Shown one piece after another: positions 1 to 10,081 of a DNA stretch of 64,000 bases. This DNA comes from JACRCT01 sp049841135 (lineage in GTDB: Bacteria > Myxococcota > Myxococcia > Myxococcales > UBA5297): positions 806,001-870,000 of the forward strand of contig JASGHK010000008.1 of the NCBI GenBank assembly GCA_049841135.1, read 5' to 3'. Both the position numbers and the translations under genes were made by a program. The notes below the pieces were generated by a model. It did no database searches. It saw only the letters and a list, made by a program, of their open reading frames with translations, and had not been told where the DNA came from. Each line of letters starts with the position of its first letter. Position 1 is the first letter of the stretch.

Positions 1-891
1 CAGCGCCAGCGCGCACACGCCGAAGGTGGCCGCGGCGACCGTGGCCGCGAGGTTGTTGAACATGCTGGTGACCGACTCGTTGGAGAAGACCTCGAAGTCG
101 TTCTCCTCGTTGGGCCCCAGCCGGCGGGTGCGGCGCAGCTGGCCCACCACCTCGTCCTCGGCGATGCGCATCTTGTCCGGCGAGATGGCCTGCACGCCCA
201 GCTCCAGCTCGTGGCTCTTGCCCAGGTCGTCGTTGAAGGCCGGCAGCGGCACTACGGCGATGGCGTCCTTGGAGGCCAGGCCCAGGACGCTGCCCATCCG
301 CTCCAGCACGCCGATGACCGTGTACGGGTAGCTGCGGATGCGCACCGTCTCGCCCAGCGGGCTCTGGTGGGGGAAGAGGATGTCGGCCACGTCGGCGCCG
401 ATGACGATGACCCGGCGGGCGAGCGCGACGTCCACCTCGCTGATGAAGCGGCCCTGGGCGATGGCGTAGCCGTTGACCGGCTCGTACTCGGGCATGACGC
501 CGCCGACCCAGATGGTGGGGCGCGTCGCGCGCTCGCGGGTCGAGAGCTTCTCGGGCGGGAAGGAGAAGCGCTCGGGAGAGACGCGCTGCACGTGCGGGCA
601 GTTCTCGGTGATGGCCCGGGCGTCCTCGACGGTGAGGCTCTTGCGCCGGCGGTACTTGTTCCAGTCGGTGCCCGGCGTGCCGATGGCCGGGTACTTGGCG
701 ACGTGGATGGAGCCGGCGCCCAGGAACGCCAGGTCGGTCTCCACCTTCACCCGCAGCCCCTCGGTCAAGGACATCATGGCGACGACCGTGGCCGCGCCGA
801 TGACGATGCCCAGGAGCGTCAGCAACGAGCGCAGCGGGTTGGAGCGCAGGGTCGCCAGAGCGAGGGCGATGGTGTCGATGAGGGCGGTCAT
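1..891 (-). CDS. MacB-family ABC transporter permease (C-terminus beyond window)
   Basis: Second permease of a tripartite export operon, predicted in the inner membrane. The visible 297 residues begin with a short cytoplasmic stretch and a membrane helix at about residues 20-42 (contains LLTLLGIVIGAATVVAMM), followed by the large periplasmic MacB_PCD-type domain. The sequence leaves the window in the next helix near residue 285. Start: ATG at 889-891, 10 bases after the stop of the upstream permease. Proteins of this family use ATP hydrolysed by a separate MacB-like ATPase to move substrates, through an adaptor, to a TolC-type channel; the needed ATPase, adaptor and channel genes lie just upstream on this strand. 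Substrate unknown. The paralogue beside it is clearly related (same LGIVIG helix), so the pair may form a heterodimer (inference). Confidence 0.9.
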   Translation of the reverse strand, partial: MTALIDTIALALATLRSNPLRSLLTLLGIVIGAATVVAMMSLTEGLRVKVETDLAFLGAGSIHVAKYPAIGTPGTDWNKYRRRKSLTVEDARAITENCPHVQRVSPERFSFPPEKLSTRERATRPTIWVGGVMPEYEPVNGYAIAQGRFISEVDVALARRVIVIGADVADILFPHQSPLGETVRIRSYPYTVIGVLERMGSVLGLASKDAIAVVPLPAFNDDLGKSHELELGVQAISPDKMRIAEDEVVGQLRRTRRLGPNEENDFEVFSNESVTSMFNNLAATVAAATFGVCALAL

Positions 892-901
892 GGTTGGCAG
901 C

Positions 902-2153
902 TCACTCCCACCGCAGCGCCTCCACCGGATCCAGGTTCGCCGCCCGCCAGGCCGGCCAGCTCCCGAAGAGCAGCCCCACCGCCGCCGAGAAGGCGATGCC
1001 CAGCGCGATGGCCGAGGGCGTCGCCGCCGCCGCGAGCGGAGAGACCAGCGCCACCAGCTGCGCCACTCCCAGCCCCAGGGCCGTGCCCACCGCGCCTCCC
1101 ACCGCGGACACCGCCAAGGACTCGAGCAGGAACTGCAGGAGGATGGTCCGCTTGCGCGCCCCCAGCGCCCGGCGCAGGCCGATCTCCCGGGTCCGCTCGT
1201 GCACCGACACCAGCATGATGTTCATGATGCCGATGCCGCCGACGATGAGCGTGATGAGCCCCACCGCGATGGCCACGCCGTACAGCGCGCCGGTGAGCTG
1301 GTTGTAGACCTTGAGGATCTGCTCCTGGCGGTTGATGGCGAAGTCGTCCTCCTTGCCCGGCGGGACGGCCCGCACGCGCCGCAGGATGCCGGTCAGCTCG
1401 TCCTCCAGCTGGCTCAGCTTCTCGGGCTCGCCCACGACCGCGATGGTCATCGAGCGCTTGGCCCCGTAGACGTTGAGGAAGGTCGTGTAGGGGATGACCA
1501 CGGTGGTGTCCATGCTCATCCCCAGGAAGCGGCCGCGCCGCTCCAGGACCCCCGCCACCATGAACGAGCGGCCGCCCAGCTGCACCTTGCGGCCGACCAC
1601 GTCCTCGAAGTCCTCCTTGGGGAAGAGCTGGTCGGCCACGTCCGCGCCCAGCACCGCCACCGTCCGCGCGAACTGCACCTCGCCGTCGGCCAGGAAGCGC
1701 CCGGCCTGCAGGTTGGCGCCGTTGGCCTGCAGGTACTGCGCGCCGGTCCCGGTCACCTCGACGTTGCCCAGCTCCTTGCCGTTGCCGGCGACCGACGTGT
1801 GCGAGTGGATCTGCGGGTCGACCCACTTGGCCAGCATCGACTCGTGCTCGATGGCCGCCAGCTCCTTCTTCCCCAGCGGCTTGCGGTTGCGGAAGCTGAA
1901 CCAGTCGTCCTGCGAGTGGACGAAGCTCATCTTCGAGACGTAGATCGTGCTCGCCCCGAACCCGGAGAGCGAGGTCGCGAAGCTGGCGTTGAGCCCCTGG
2001 ATGATGGCCACGATGGCGATGACCGTCATCACGCCGATGACGATGCCCAGCGTGGTGAGCAGCGTGCGCATCCGGTTCGAGGCCAGCGCCACCGCCGCGA
2101 TGCTGGTGCCCTCCCGGAAGCTCGCCGAAGAGCCTGCGCAGGCCGCGGATCAT
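902..2153 (-). CDS. MacB-family ABC transporter permease (frameshift near N-terminus)
   Basis: First permease of the export operon, about 416 residues once one base is removed. It has an N-terminal helix (LTTLGIVIGVMTVIAIVAI), a periplasmic domain and three C-terminal helices (for example VAIAVGLITLIVGGIGIMNI), the usual MacB-permease topology of one plus three, and ends in the family-typical DPVEALRWE. The start is taken as the ATG at 2151-2153, which overlaps the ATPase stop as ATGA. From that ATG the frame is lost at GAAGCTC (2117-2123); reading GAGCTC there restores an N-terminus running MIRGLRRLFGELREG into the conserved frame. Without the repair, the first in-frame ATG is at 2092, which would lose conserved residues in front of the first helix. 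Probably a sequence error. Confidence 0.88.
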
Positions 2154-2947
2154 GTTCCGGTCACCCGCGGCAGCTGCATCGCCGCCACCTCGCTGCCCAC
2201 GCCGTCCGCCACCACCTTCCCGTCCGAGAGGCGCACCGCCCGCGGGCAGCGCGCGGCCAGCCGCGGCTCGTGCGTCACCAGCAGGATGGTGTGCCCGGCC
2301 CGGTGCAGCTCCTGGAACAGGCGGATGATGTCCTCGCCGGTCGCGGTGTCGAGGTTGCCCGTGGGCTCGTCGGCCAACAGCAGCGACGGCTCGCCCACCA
2401 GCGCCCGGGCCACGGCCACACGCTGGCGCTGGCCGCCGGAGAGCTCGTTGGGCCGGTGGTTCATGCGCTGCGACAGGCCGACCTTGGCCAGCGCCTCCTG
2501 GGCCCGCTTGCGCCGCTCGCTGCGCGGGATGCCGCGGTAGATGAGCGGCAGCTCCACATTGGCCAGCGCCGTGGAGCGCGCCAGGAGCTGGAAGGTCTGG
2601 AAGACGAAGCCGATCTCCTTGTTGCGCAGGTCGGCCAGCGCGTTGTCCGACAGGCCCTTCACGTCGGTGCCGTTGAGCCGGTACAGCCCGCTGCTCGGCG
2701 TGTCCAGGCAGCCCAGGATGTTCATCAGCGTCGACTTGCCCGAGCCGGACTGGCCGACGATGCCGCACCACTCGCCCTTCCGGACCGAGAAGGTCACCCC
2801 GGCCAGCGCGTGCACCTCTTCGTCGCCCACGCGGTAGACCTTGCGCACGTCGGCGATCTCGATGAGCGCGGGCTCGCTCGCTGCCGGCGTCGCCGCCTTA
2901 TCCCCAAGCGTCCCGGTTGGAGACGCGCTGTGGGACGCCTCGGTCAC
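2150..2947 (-). CDS. MacB-type ABC transporter ATP-binding protein
   Basis: ATPase subunit of 265 residues that powers the two MacB-like permeases encoded downstream. Visible motifs are Walker A GQSGSGKST, Q-loop region FVFQTFQLL, signature LSGGQRQRV, Walker B LLLADEPTGNLD and the switch His in LLVTHEP: the LolD/MacB subfamily pattern. The GTG start at 2945-2947 overlaps the adaptor stop as GTGA, and the stop overlaps the permease start, so translation is probably coupled. The first 35 residues (Ala/Ser/Pro-rich) are an extension beyond the ATPase domain. Function as an exporter ATPase is secure at family level; the exported molecule is not known. Confidence 0.95.
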   Translation of the reverse strand: MTEASHSASPTGTLGDKAATPAASEPALIEIADVRKVYRVGDEEVHALAGVTFSVRKGEWCGIVGQSGSGKSTLMNILGCLDTPSSGLYRLNGTDVKGLSDNALADLRNKEIGFVFQTFQLLARSTALANVELPLIYRGIPRSERRKRAQEALAKVGLSQRMNHRPNELSGGQRQRVAVARALVGEPSLLLADEPTGNLDTATGEDIIRLFQELHRAGHTILLVTHEPRLAARCPRAVRLSDGKVVADGVGSEVAAMQLPRVTGT

Positions 2948-4234
2948 GACTTGCTCCCCTTCTCGCCCTTCTTGTCCTTCTCCTTCTCGGGCTCCACCGG
3001 CTTGCCGTCCTTGAGCTCCTTGGAGACGGCCTTGTAGGGGCCGACGACGATGCTCTCGCCGTCCTTGAGGCCGGAGAGGATCTCGATGTCGGTCTCGCTG
3101 GCGAGCCCCACCTCCACGCGGCGGGCCTTGGCCACGCCCTCCTCCACCACGAAGACCACCTTCTGCAGCGGGTCGCGGGCCTTCTTCTTCTTGCCGGCGA
3201 TGACCGGGACCTGGCCCTCGACCACCGCGCTCGAGCCCGACTCGTCGTCGCCCTTGAGCTCCTTCTCGGTGCGCGCCGCCACGGCCTGGATGGGCACCAC
3301 CACCGCGTTCTCGTGCGTCTCGGTGGCGATGCTCACCTCGGCGCTCATCCCGGGCAGGCCGCCGGGCATGGGCGTGGTGAGGGCCATGCGCACGAAGAAG
3401 GTGGTCACCTCGGCCTCGGTGCCCTGGTTCTTGATGTTGGCGTTCTTGGCGATCTCCACCACCGTCGCCGGCCACTTCTTGTCGGGGAAGGCGTCGACCT
3501 CGACCTCGGCCTGGTTGCCCTCCTTGATGTAGACGACCTCGTGCTCGCCGACCTCGACCTTCACCTCCATCGCGTTGAGCGTGGAGATGACCAGGATGAC
3601 GTCCTCGGTGAAGTCCGAGCCGCGCACCCGCTCGCCGACCTTCTTGGGGGCGCTGGTGACCACGCCGTCGAGCGGGGCGTAGATGGTGGTCTGGGACAGG
3701 AAGTGGGCGGCCTCCGCCAGGGCGGCATTGGACTGGGCGATGCGCTCGGTGGCGGCCTTGGCCCGCGCCTCGCCCGCGGCGATTCTCCGACTCGGCCCGC
3801 TCGAGCTCCGCCTGGCTGGCGCTGGAGGTGGCGACCAGCTTCTTGATCCGGTCGCGCTCCTGCTTGAGCCGGTCGATGTCCACGCTGGTCACGCCCAGGT
3901 CCGCCTTGAGGGAGGCCACCGCCGCCTGCGCCTGCTGCACCTGGGCGGCGTAGCGGCGCGCCTCGATGCGCGCCAGGAGCTGGCCCTTCTTGACCGTGTC
4001 GCCTTCCTTGACGGTCAGCTCGAGCAGGTCGCCCGAGAGGTTGGAGGAGACCTTCACCTGCGTCGCGGGGTCGAGCTTGCCCGCGCCGCTCACGGTGCGC
4101 GTGATGGCGGCCCGCTGGACCTTCGCCATCTGCACCTCGACCGGCTTCTCCTTCTTGGGCTTGAGGGAGAGCGCCACGATGCCCGCCACGGCGAGCAGGA
4201 AGAGGACGGCGACGATTCTCTTGAACCAGGTCAT
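2944..4234 (-). CDS. HlyD/MacA-family periplasmic adaptor (one frameshift)
   Basis: Membrane-fusion protein linking the inner-membrane transporter to the outer-membrane channel. It has an N-terminal anchor helix at residues 6-24, a lipoyl-like half (LTVKEGDTVKKGQLLARIE), an alpha-helical hairpin rich in Ala, Glu and Lys, the second half and barrel domains (VEVGEHEVVYIKEG), and a charged Lys/Glu/Pro tail. The reading frame breaks in the hairpin at GATTC (3781-3785, plus strand); removing one T gives about 429 residues and rejoins the two halves as ESEIAAGEARAKAATERIAQ. ATG at 4232-4234; 17 bases follow the TolC-like gene and the stop overlaps the ATPase start. The break has the same GATC signature seen in other genes here. 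Confidence 0.9.
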
Positions 4235-4251
4235 GGCTGTTCTCGGGTCCT

Positions 4252-5640
4252 CTACGGTGCGCCGCCGGCGGCGCGGTTCATGTCGGCGCGGGCGACGATG
4301 GCGTCGATGCGCGCGTTGACCAGGGTGAGCTGCGCCTGCGTGAGCTTGAACGCGGCGTCGCGGACATCGAGCTGGGTGGCGGCCCCGGCCTCCAGGCGCT
4401 GCTTCGCGAGCAGGACGCCCTCCTCGGCCACCTTCAGGTTCTCGGCGGAGAGCGCGACGGCCTTGGCCAGCACCACCAGGTTCGTCCGCGCCCGGGCGAG
4501 CTCGCCCTCGACCTGGACCGCCAGCTGCTCCGCCTGGGTCAGCGCCGTCCGCTCGGCGATGGCGGCCCGCTGCTCGTTGGCCAAGGTCTGGCGGCCGTTG
4601 AAGGCGTTCCAGCTGACGCTCACCGCCCCGGTGAAGACGAACTGCCGCGCCGGGTTGCCCCAGACGCCCTCCTCGCCGGCGAAGGTGGGGCCCTGCCGCT
4701 CGTAGGCGAGCAAGCCGCTGACGACCGGCCACCACTCGCCCGCGGCGATCTTCTTGTCCAGCGAGGCCCGCTCCACGAGGGCCTTGGCCTGGGCGAAGGC
4801 GGGGCGGCGCTCCTTGGCGCGCGCCAGCAACGCATCCGCCGCGGGAGCCTCCTGCCGGGCGATGTCGTCCCGGTCCACGTCGGCGGGGGCTGCCAGCGGG
4901 CCGATCTCCCGGGGTGACACGCCCAACGCCACCGCGAGGTCGGTCCGCGCCTGCTCCGCCCGCGCCCGGCGGTCCTCCAGGCTGATGCGGTCGTTGCCGA
5001 GGTTGCCCCGCGCGGTGATGACGTCGCTCTTCGGCACTCGGCCGCCCTCGAAGAGGGCCTCGGCGCGCTGCACGATTTCCTCATCGCGCTTGACCGAGTC
5101 CTCCAGGACCGCCGTGCTCTTGTCGGCCTTGACCACCTCGTAGAAGAGCCGGGTCACGGTGAAGGAGATGTTCAGGGCCGTCTCGTCGATTTGCCGCGCC
5201 TCGGCCGTCTCCGACAGCTTCGCCCGCTCGATCAGGCGCGGACCGCGCAGGCCGTCGAAGATCGGCTGGGTGAGCCGGACGCCCAGGCCGAAGCTGCCGA
5301 TGCCCTTGCCCTCGGTCTGCACCGTGCTCTGCTCGTAGGCGAGCGAGAAGTCCCCCGTCACCGGGTCCCTGACCAGGGTGGCCTTGGGGGTCACCGTCTC
5401 CTGGGGCCCGTAGTAGACGCCGCCGAAGCTCGCGGAGACGTCGACCCGCGGCAGCACATTGGAGTAGCTGGCGTAGACGTCCACTCCGGCGCTCTCGCCC
5501 TGCAGCTTGGCGAGGAGCAGGTCGTAGTTCTTGCGTGCCGCCATCGCCAACGCGTCGTCGAGGGTGAGCGGCGCGGGCTCGGCGGCAGCGGCGGCCGTGG
5601 CAGCGAAGAGGGTCAGGACGGCGATGAACGTGCGGGCCAT
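4252..5640 (-). CDS. TolC-like outer-membrane efflux protein
   Basis: Outer-membrane channel of the tripartite exporter, 462 residues, with a cleavable signal peptide (about residues 1-19, ending AAAAAEP). It contains two long repeats of helical heptads, as in the OEP family, beginning LTLDDALAMAARKNYDLLLA and, in the second half, QAEQLAVQVEGELARARTNL. Such proteins trimerise into a barrel plus a periplasmic helical tunnel that docks on the HlyD/MacA adaptor, here encoded 17 bases downstream. Length is normal for the family. The gene is intact, unlike both its neighbours. Confidence 0.93.
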   Translation of the reverse strand: MARTFIAVLTLFAATAAAAAEPAPLTLDDALAMAARKNYDLLLAKLQGESAGVDVYASYSNVLPRVDVSASFGGVYYGPQETVTPKATLVRDPVTGDFSLAYEQSTVQTEGKGIGSFGLGVRLTQPIFDGLRGPRLIERAKLSETAEARQIDETALNISFTVTRLFYEVVKADKSTAVLEDSVKRDEEIVQRAEALFEGGRVPKSDVITARGNLGNDRISLEDRRARAEQARTDLAVALGVSPREIGPLAAPADVDRDDIARQEAPAADALLARAKERRPAFAQAKALVERASLDKKIAAGEWWPVVSGLLAYERQGPTFAGEEGVWGNPARQFVFTGAVSVSWNAFNGRQTLANEQRAAIAERTALTQAEQLAVQVEGELARARTNLVVLAKAVALSAENLKVAEEGVLLAKQRLEAGAATQLDVRDAAFKLTQAQLTLVNARIDAIVARADMNRAAGGAP

Positions 5641-5648
5641 GGTGGTCT

Positions 5649-6367
5649 CTAGCTCGGTCCCGGCGAGGTGAGGGTGGGAAGCGCGAAGCGGAAGACGAGG
5701 ACGAACGAGACCCAGAGGATCACGTTCACGATGCTCGATCGCACCATCGAGACCTTGGCCACGTAGGCCATCCCGATGCAGCTGAGGACCAGCGCCCAGA
5801 GCGTGAACAGGTCCACCGAGGAGAGCAGCGTCAGGTGCGGCAGCGCCGTGCCCTCGGGCGCGAGCGCCGCGAGGTTCGAGGGAAGAAGCTTGAAGACCTC
5901 TTCCAGCTCCATCTTCTCGCGCTGCAGGAGCGCGGGGATCGAGAGGAGCTGGGGAAGAGCCCGGCGATCTTGGTGTGGGCGGCCACCGCGAAGCTGCCCA
6001 TGAAGGTGGGCTTGCCGCCGGCGACCTTGAACCCCAGCCAGAGCATGAGGGCGGTCACCAGCGCCGAGAAGGCCGGCCCGAGCGCGGCGGCGGCGTAGGA
6101 GCTGATGACCGAGAGCTTGCCGGCCTGCTCGATCTTCTCCTCGCGCTCGTGCGGGGTCATCTTGGCGGCGTCTTCGGCGGGCAACTCGTCGAGCTTCTTC
6201 TCGGCGATGGCGACGAGGTCGGCGCGCGGCAGGAACAGCGCGGTGTAGCCCACGCCGATGACCGTGGCGAGGAGCAGCGGCCAGAAGAAGAGGCGGCCGT
6301 CCGCCGCCTCCTTCAGGGCGCGGCCCGGCGCCCAAAGGGTCGCCAGCGCGGTCTTCAATGCGGACAT
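5649..6367 (-). CDS. Yip1-like membrane protein (one frameshift)
   Basis: First gene of the export operon, about 239 residues after repair. It shows four or five membrane helices, including FFWPLLLATVIGVGYTALFL near residue 30, a central VTALMLWLGFKVAGG helix and two C-terminal helices (LWALVLSCIGMAYVAKV, VILWVSFVLVFRFALP). A conserved GSFAVAAHTKIAGLFPQLLS stretch is typical of the Yip1/YIPF domain. The frame breaks in the run of four G at 5951-5954, where one base appears to be missing. Family members are poorly understood integral membrane proteins; placement 8 bases before the TolC-like gene suggests co-expression with the exporter. Function unknown. Confidence 0.72.
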
Positions 6368-6561
6368 GGGGTCACTCCGGGATGGCGCCGAAAATACGAC
6401 CGGCGCGCGCGGCTATTTCCGCCCCCTGGCGCCGCACTGTCAATCGACTGAAAGTTCAACAGGTTGCAGAGGACGAAACCGGTCGTTCGAGGGCCTTCGA
6501 CACCGCGGCGGGTTCCCTCGACGAGCTCGGACTCCTCGACACGCTCGGGGTGTCGGAAGTC

Positions 6562-7542
6562 TCAGTACGTCATCAGCGTGCCGTCGACGGGGTTCTCGTC
6601 CTCGGTCCCCTGGAAGGTCAGGGTCATCACCCGCGCGACCTTCACCGACGTGCGCGGCTTGACCTTCGCCTCGGCGCCCTTGGGGATGGCCACGCCGTCG
6701 ACCTCGGTCACCGAGTCCGAGACCGAGCGCAGCACCAGGCCGTCCGCCCGCCGGCGAAGCTCGAAGTGCCAGCGGCTGATCTGCTTGGCATGCATCTTGT
6801 CGGGCAGCGACAGGACGATGTCGTTGGCGGCCTGGCCGTTGTGCTCCACCAGGCGGCCGAAGCAGATGATGTCCTGGTCGGGGAGCGCCAGCTCCTCGCC
6901 GGTCTCTTCGATCTTGAAGCCGGTGGGAAAGATGGAGCGGTCGCGCCAGTCCATCAGCAGCAGCTCGACGGGGCGGCTGATGCCCTTGAGCGTCGCCGGC
7001 GGCAGCGACTTGCAGGCGATGCGGCGGGCGGGCTGGCTGATCTCGCGGTGAGCCTCGCGGGTCAGGCGGATCTCGCCGGGCTCCGCGGTGGAGGTCACGC
7101 GCGCGGCCAGGTTCACCGAGTCGCCGGAGACCATCACGCCGTCGGTGAGCGCCGGCCCGAAGTGGATGCCGATGCGCACGTTGAGCTGGTGCTCGCGGGT
7201 GCGCACCGCGTTCTCCCGCGAGAGCGTCTTGAGGAAGTCGATGAGCCCTTCGAGCGCGCTGTCCACCTTGGGGAAGGCGGTGAAGGCGCCGTCGCCGGCG
7301 GTGTCGACGATGCGGCCTTCGTAGGGCTTGATGGCCGCCTGCAAGAGATCGGTGTGCAGCTGCTGCAGCTTGCGGCCCGCCTCGTCGCCCCAGCGCGCGA
7401 AGTACGGGGTGGACCCGACGATGTCGCTGAAGGCCACCGCCACCTGCTTCTCGAACCGGCGGGAGAGGACCTGCGAGAGCTGGTTCTGGAGGCGGATGAT
7501 CTCGGTCAGCGAGAGTTTTTCCAGGTCGAGGTCGAGGCTCAT
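6562..7542 (-). CDS. Class III adenylate/guanylate cyclase with C-terminal FHA domain
   Basis: Predicted soluble nucleotide cyclase of 326 residues. Residues about 35-190 form the catalytic domain: metal-binding Asp in FSDIVGST, second Asp in DTAGDGAF, and transition-state Asn and Arg in SVNLAAR. The residue usually specifying adenine (Lys in many cyclases) is Asp in IVDTAGDG, so substrate preference is not certain. Residues about 225-310 look like an FHA phosphothreonine-binding domain: a Gly-Arg at CFGR, then an SRWH core. The N-terminus has a short coiled segment (LEKLSLTEIIRLQNQLSQVL), a likely dimerisation helix. It lies 73 bases after a Ser/Thr kinase that carries a cyclic-nucleotide domain, same strand, probably one transcript. 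A feedback loop between the two is an inference. Confidence 0.9.
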   Translation of the reverse strand: MSLDLDLEKLSLTEIIRLQNQLSQVLSRRFEKQVAVAFSDIVGSTPYFARWGDEAGRKLQQLHTDLLQAAIKPYEGRIVDTAGDGAFTAFPKVDSALEGLIDFLKTLSRENAVRTREHQLNVRIGIHFGPALTDGVMVSGDSVNLAARVTSTAEPGEIRLTREAHREISQPARRIACKSLPPATLKGISRPVELLLMDWRDRSIFPTGFKIEETGEELALPDQDIICFGRLVEHNGQAANDIVLSLPDKMHAKQISRWHFELRRRADGLVLRSVSDSVTEVDGVAIPKGAEAKVKPRTSVKVARVMTLTFQGTEDENPVDGTLMTY

Positions 7543-7615
7543 CCGCTTTGCTCCACGAGGCCGAGCGCTGAGGGGATTGTGACGGACGTCACTCTACCGC
7601 CCGCCCCCGACCCGC

Positions 7616-9244
7616 TCAACCCGTGCGTGGACGCTCGTTGACCGTCTCGCTCTCCGGCAGGGCGGGCTGCCGGTAGGTGATGAGGTCCGCCGCCGCGTCC
7701 ACCGCCACCCCGGGGATCTCCAGGGCGACGTCCAGCGCCGACTCTTCGGTCAGGCCGTGGCGCTTCTTGAGCCGCTCGCGCAGCACCGCCCAGGGAGCCG
7801 CGGCCAGCTCCCCCTGGCGCGTGCCCATCGCGACATGCGAGAGGACCGCCAGCTGCGCGGTCCGCCGCGTGCGCTCGGAGACCAGCGTGGTGACCTGGGC
7901 GTCGGCGTCCTGGAAGCGCTCGGCCAGGACCTTGATGAGGCGTCCGATGAAGAAGGTCTGGCCCAGCTCCTGCGCCAGCGAGTCGGCGGTCAGCACGCGG
8001 ACGGAGACCGGCTCGATGGCCTCGACGGTGGCGGTGCGCAGCGTCTGGGTGAGGATGGCCATCTCGCCGAAGATCTCTCCGGGGCCCATCTCGCGCAGGA
8101 TCTGCTTCTGCCCATCGACCATCTTGTAGGCCACGCAGCGGCCCTTCTCGATGGCGTACGCCGAGCTGCCCTCCTCGCCCTCCTTGACGATGACCTCGCC
8201 GGGCGCGACGGCGCGCACCGGCGTGCGGCCCGAGCCGGAGAGGTAGCGCTCGATCTCGTCCTTGAGCTGCTCGACCGTCTGGTAGCGGTCCCTGGGCTTG
8301 GGCGCCATCGCCTTTTCGCAGATGGCACACAGGCGCGGCGGCAGGCGCAGGTCCTTGGGCACCACCTCCTGCGGCGGGACCCACCGGCCGTCGGCGGCCA
8401 GCTCCAAGATCTCGTCCTCGGTCTGCGCCAGGTAGGCCGGCCGGCCGGTCAGCGCGCGGTAGAGGATGGCGCCCAGCGAGAAGACGTCGCTGCGCTCGTC
8501 GAGCTGGCCGTTGAGGCCCTGGGCCTGCTCGGGGGACATGTAGCCGATGGAGCCGACCACCCGGCCCTCGTCGGCGCGCTCCTTCTCGCCCCGGCGCACC
8601 GCCACCGCGCGGCTCTGGGTGTCGGCGCCGGAGGGGCGGCTGACGGCGCGCAGCCGCGCGATGCCCCAGTCCATCACGTAGACCTCGCCGTGCTTGCCCA
8701 CCATGATGTTGGCCGGCTTGAGGTCGCAGTGGATGACGCCGTGGTGGTGCGCGTAGTCGACCGCGTCGCAGGCCTTCACGAAGACCTGCAGCGCCTGGAA
8801 GAGGTGGCGCTCGCTGCGCACCGAGAAGTTGTTGCGGAAGACCTGCTCCAGCGTCTGCCCGCGCACGTAGTTCATCGTGAAGAAGTAGGTGCCGGTCTCG
8901 TCGATGCCCAGCTCGTGGACCGCGGGGATGTTCGGGTGCTCGAGCTGCCCGGTGATCTGGGCCTCCTCGACGAACCGGTCGAGCTCGCCCTTGATGTCGG
9001 CCACCCGCGGGTCGATAAGCTTCATCGCCACCGAGCGCAAGAGGTTGCGGTCGTAGACGCGGCGGACGCTGGCGAAGGCGCCCCGGCCAATCTCGCCCAG
9101 GTCGCGGTAGCGGTCGGAGGCCTGCTCCTCGGGCACGGCGGGGGCGACGGTCGCGTCTTGGCCGGGTGCGCCCTCGGCCTCCACCGGAGCGCTCTTCGCC
9201 TCGCCGCGCAGCCAGCCCAACAACCCGGAGCCCTTCTCTGCCAT
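7616..9244 (-). CDS. Ser/Thr protein kinase with cyclic-nucleotide-binding domain
   Basis: Cytosolic protein of 542 residues. The kinase domain (about 45-330) has a Gly-rich loop GEIGRGAFASV, Lys in VAMKLID, catalytic HCDLKPANI, and the metal-binding triplet as MDWG in place of DFG. That variant is common in myxobacterial kinases and keeps the essential Asp. An activation segment with SIGYMSPEQAQG follows. Residues about 345-470 are a cNMP-binding beta-roll with phosphate-binding cassette FGEMAILTQTLRTATVEA; its Arg is present, so cAMP or cGMP binding is plausible. The start at 9242-9244 (MAEKGSGLLGW) is chosen over an upstream frame at 9298. The adjacent cyclase-FHA gene suggests the kinase is controlled by its product. 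Confidence 0.93.
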   Translation of the reverse strand: MAEKGSGLLGWLRGEAKSAPVEAEGAPGQDATVAPAVPEEQASDRYRDLGEIGRGAFASVRRVYDRNLLRSVAMKLIDPRVADIKGELDRFVEEAQITGQLEHPNIPAVHELGIDETGTYFFTMNYVRGQTLEQVFRNNFSVRSERHLFQALQVFVKACDAVDYAHHHGVIHCDLKPANIMVGKHGEVYVMDWGIARLRAVSRPSGADTQSRAVAVRRGEKERADEGRVVGSIGYMSPEQAQGLNGQLDERSDVFSLGAILYRALTGRPAYLAQTEDEILELAADGRWVPPQEVVPKDLRLPPRLCAICEKAMAPKPRDRYQTVEQLKDEIERYLSGSGRTPVRAVAPGEVIVKEGEEGSSAYAIEKGRCVAYKMVDGQKQILREMGPGEIFGEMAILTQTLRTATVEAIEPVSVRVLTADSLAQELGQTFFIGRLIKVLAERFQDADAQVTTLVSERTRRTAQLAVLSHVAMGTRQGELAAAPWAVLRERLKKRHGLTEESALDVALEIPGVAVDAAADLITYRQPALPESETVNERPRTG

Positions 9245-9505
9245 GACGACGTCCTTTCGAAGAGCACGCAGTATCGCCAAGGAGCCGCGGACAGCCAAGG
9301 CTCTGCGGGGCTGCCGGCATGGCGCTCTTCGCCCGTGATCATCGTCGCGCGGCGAGGCGTCGCTGGACTCTCGCTGGAGGCCTCGGCCCGGTCGGCGTCG
9401 GGCCTTCTTCGGCCCTCTTTCGCATCCTGCAGAGCATCTCGAAGCCAGCTCGAGCGACCGTCGCCCCCGGTGAGGCGCGCCGCGAGGGGCGCGACAGAAA
9501 GCGCC

Positions 9506-10081
<576 letters not shown>

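Noticed and set aside
473..3037. Very long antisense open frames (also at 12291-14873, 14777-16885, 22263-24131, 42515-44851)
   Set aside because: High GC at third positions removes stop codons on the opposite strand. Their translations are low-complexity (Arg, Ala, Gly, His-rich), match no family, lack ribosome sites, and lie opposite strongly conserved genes.
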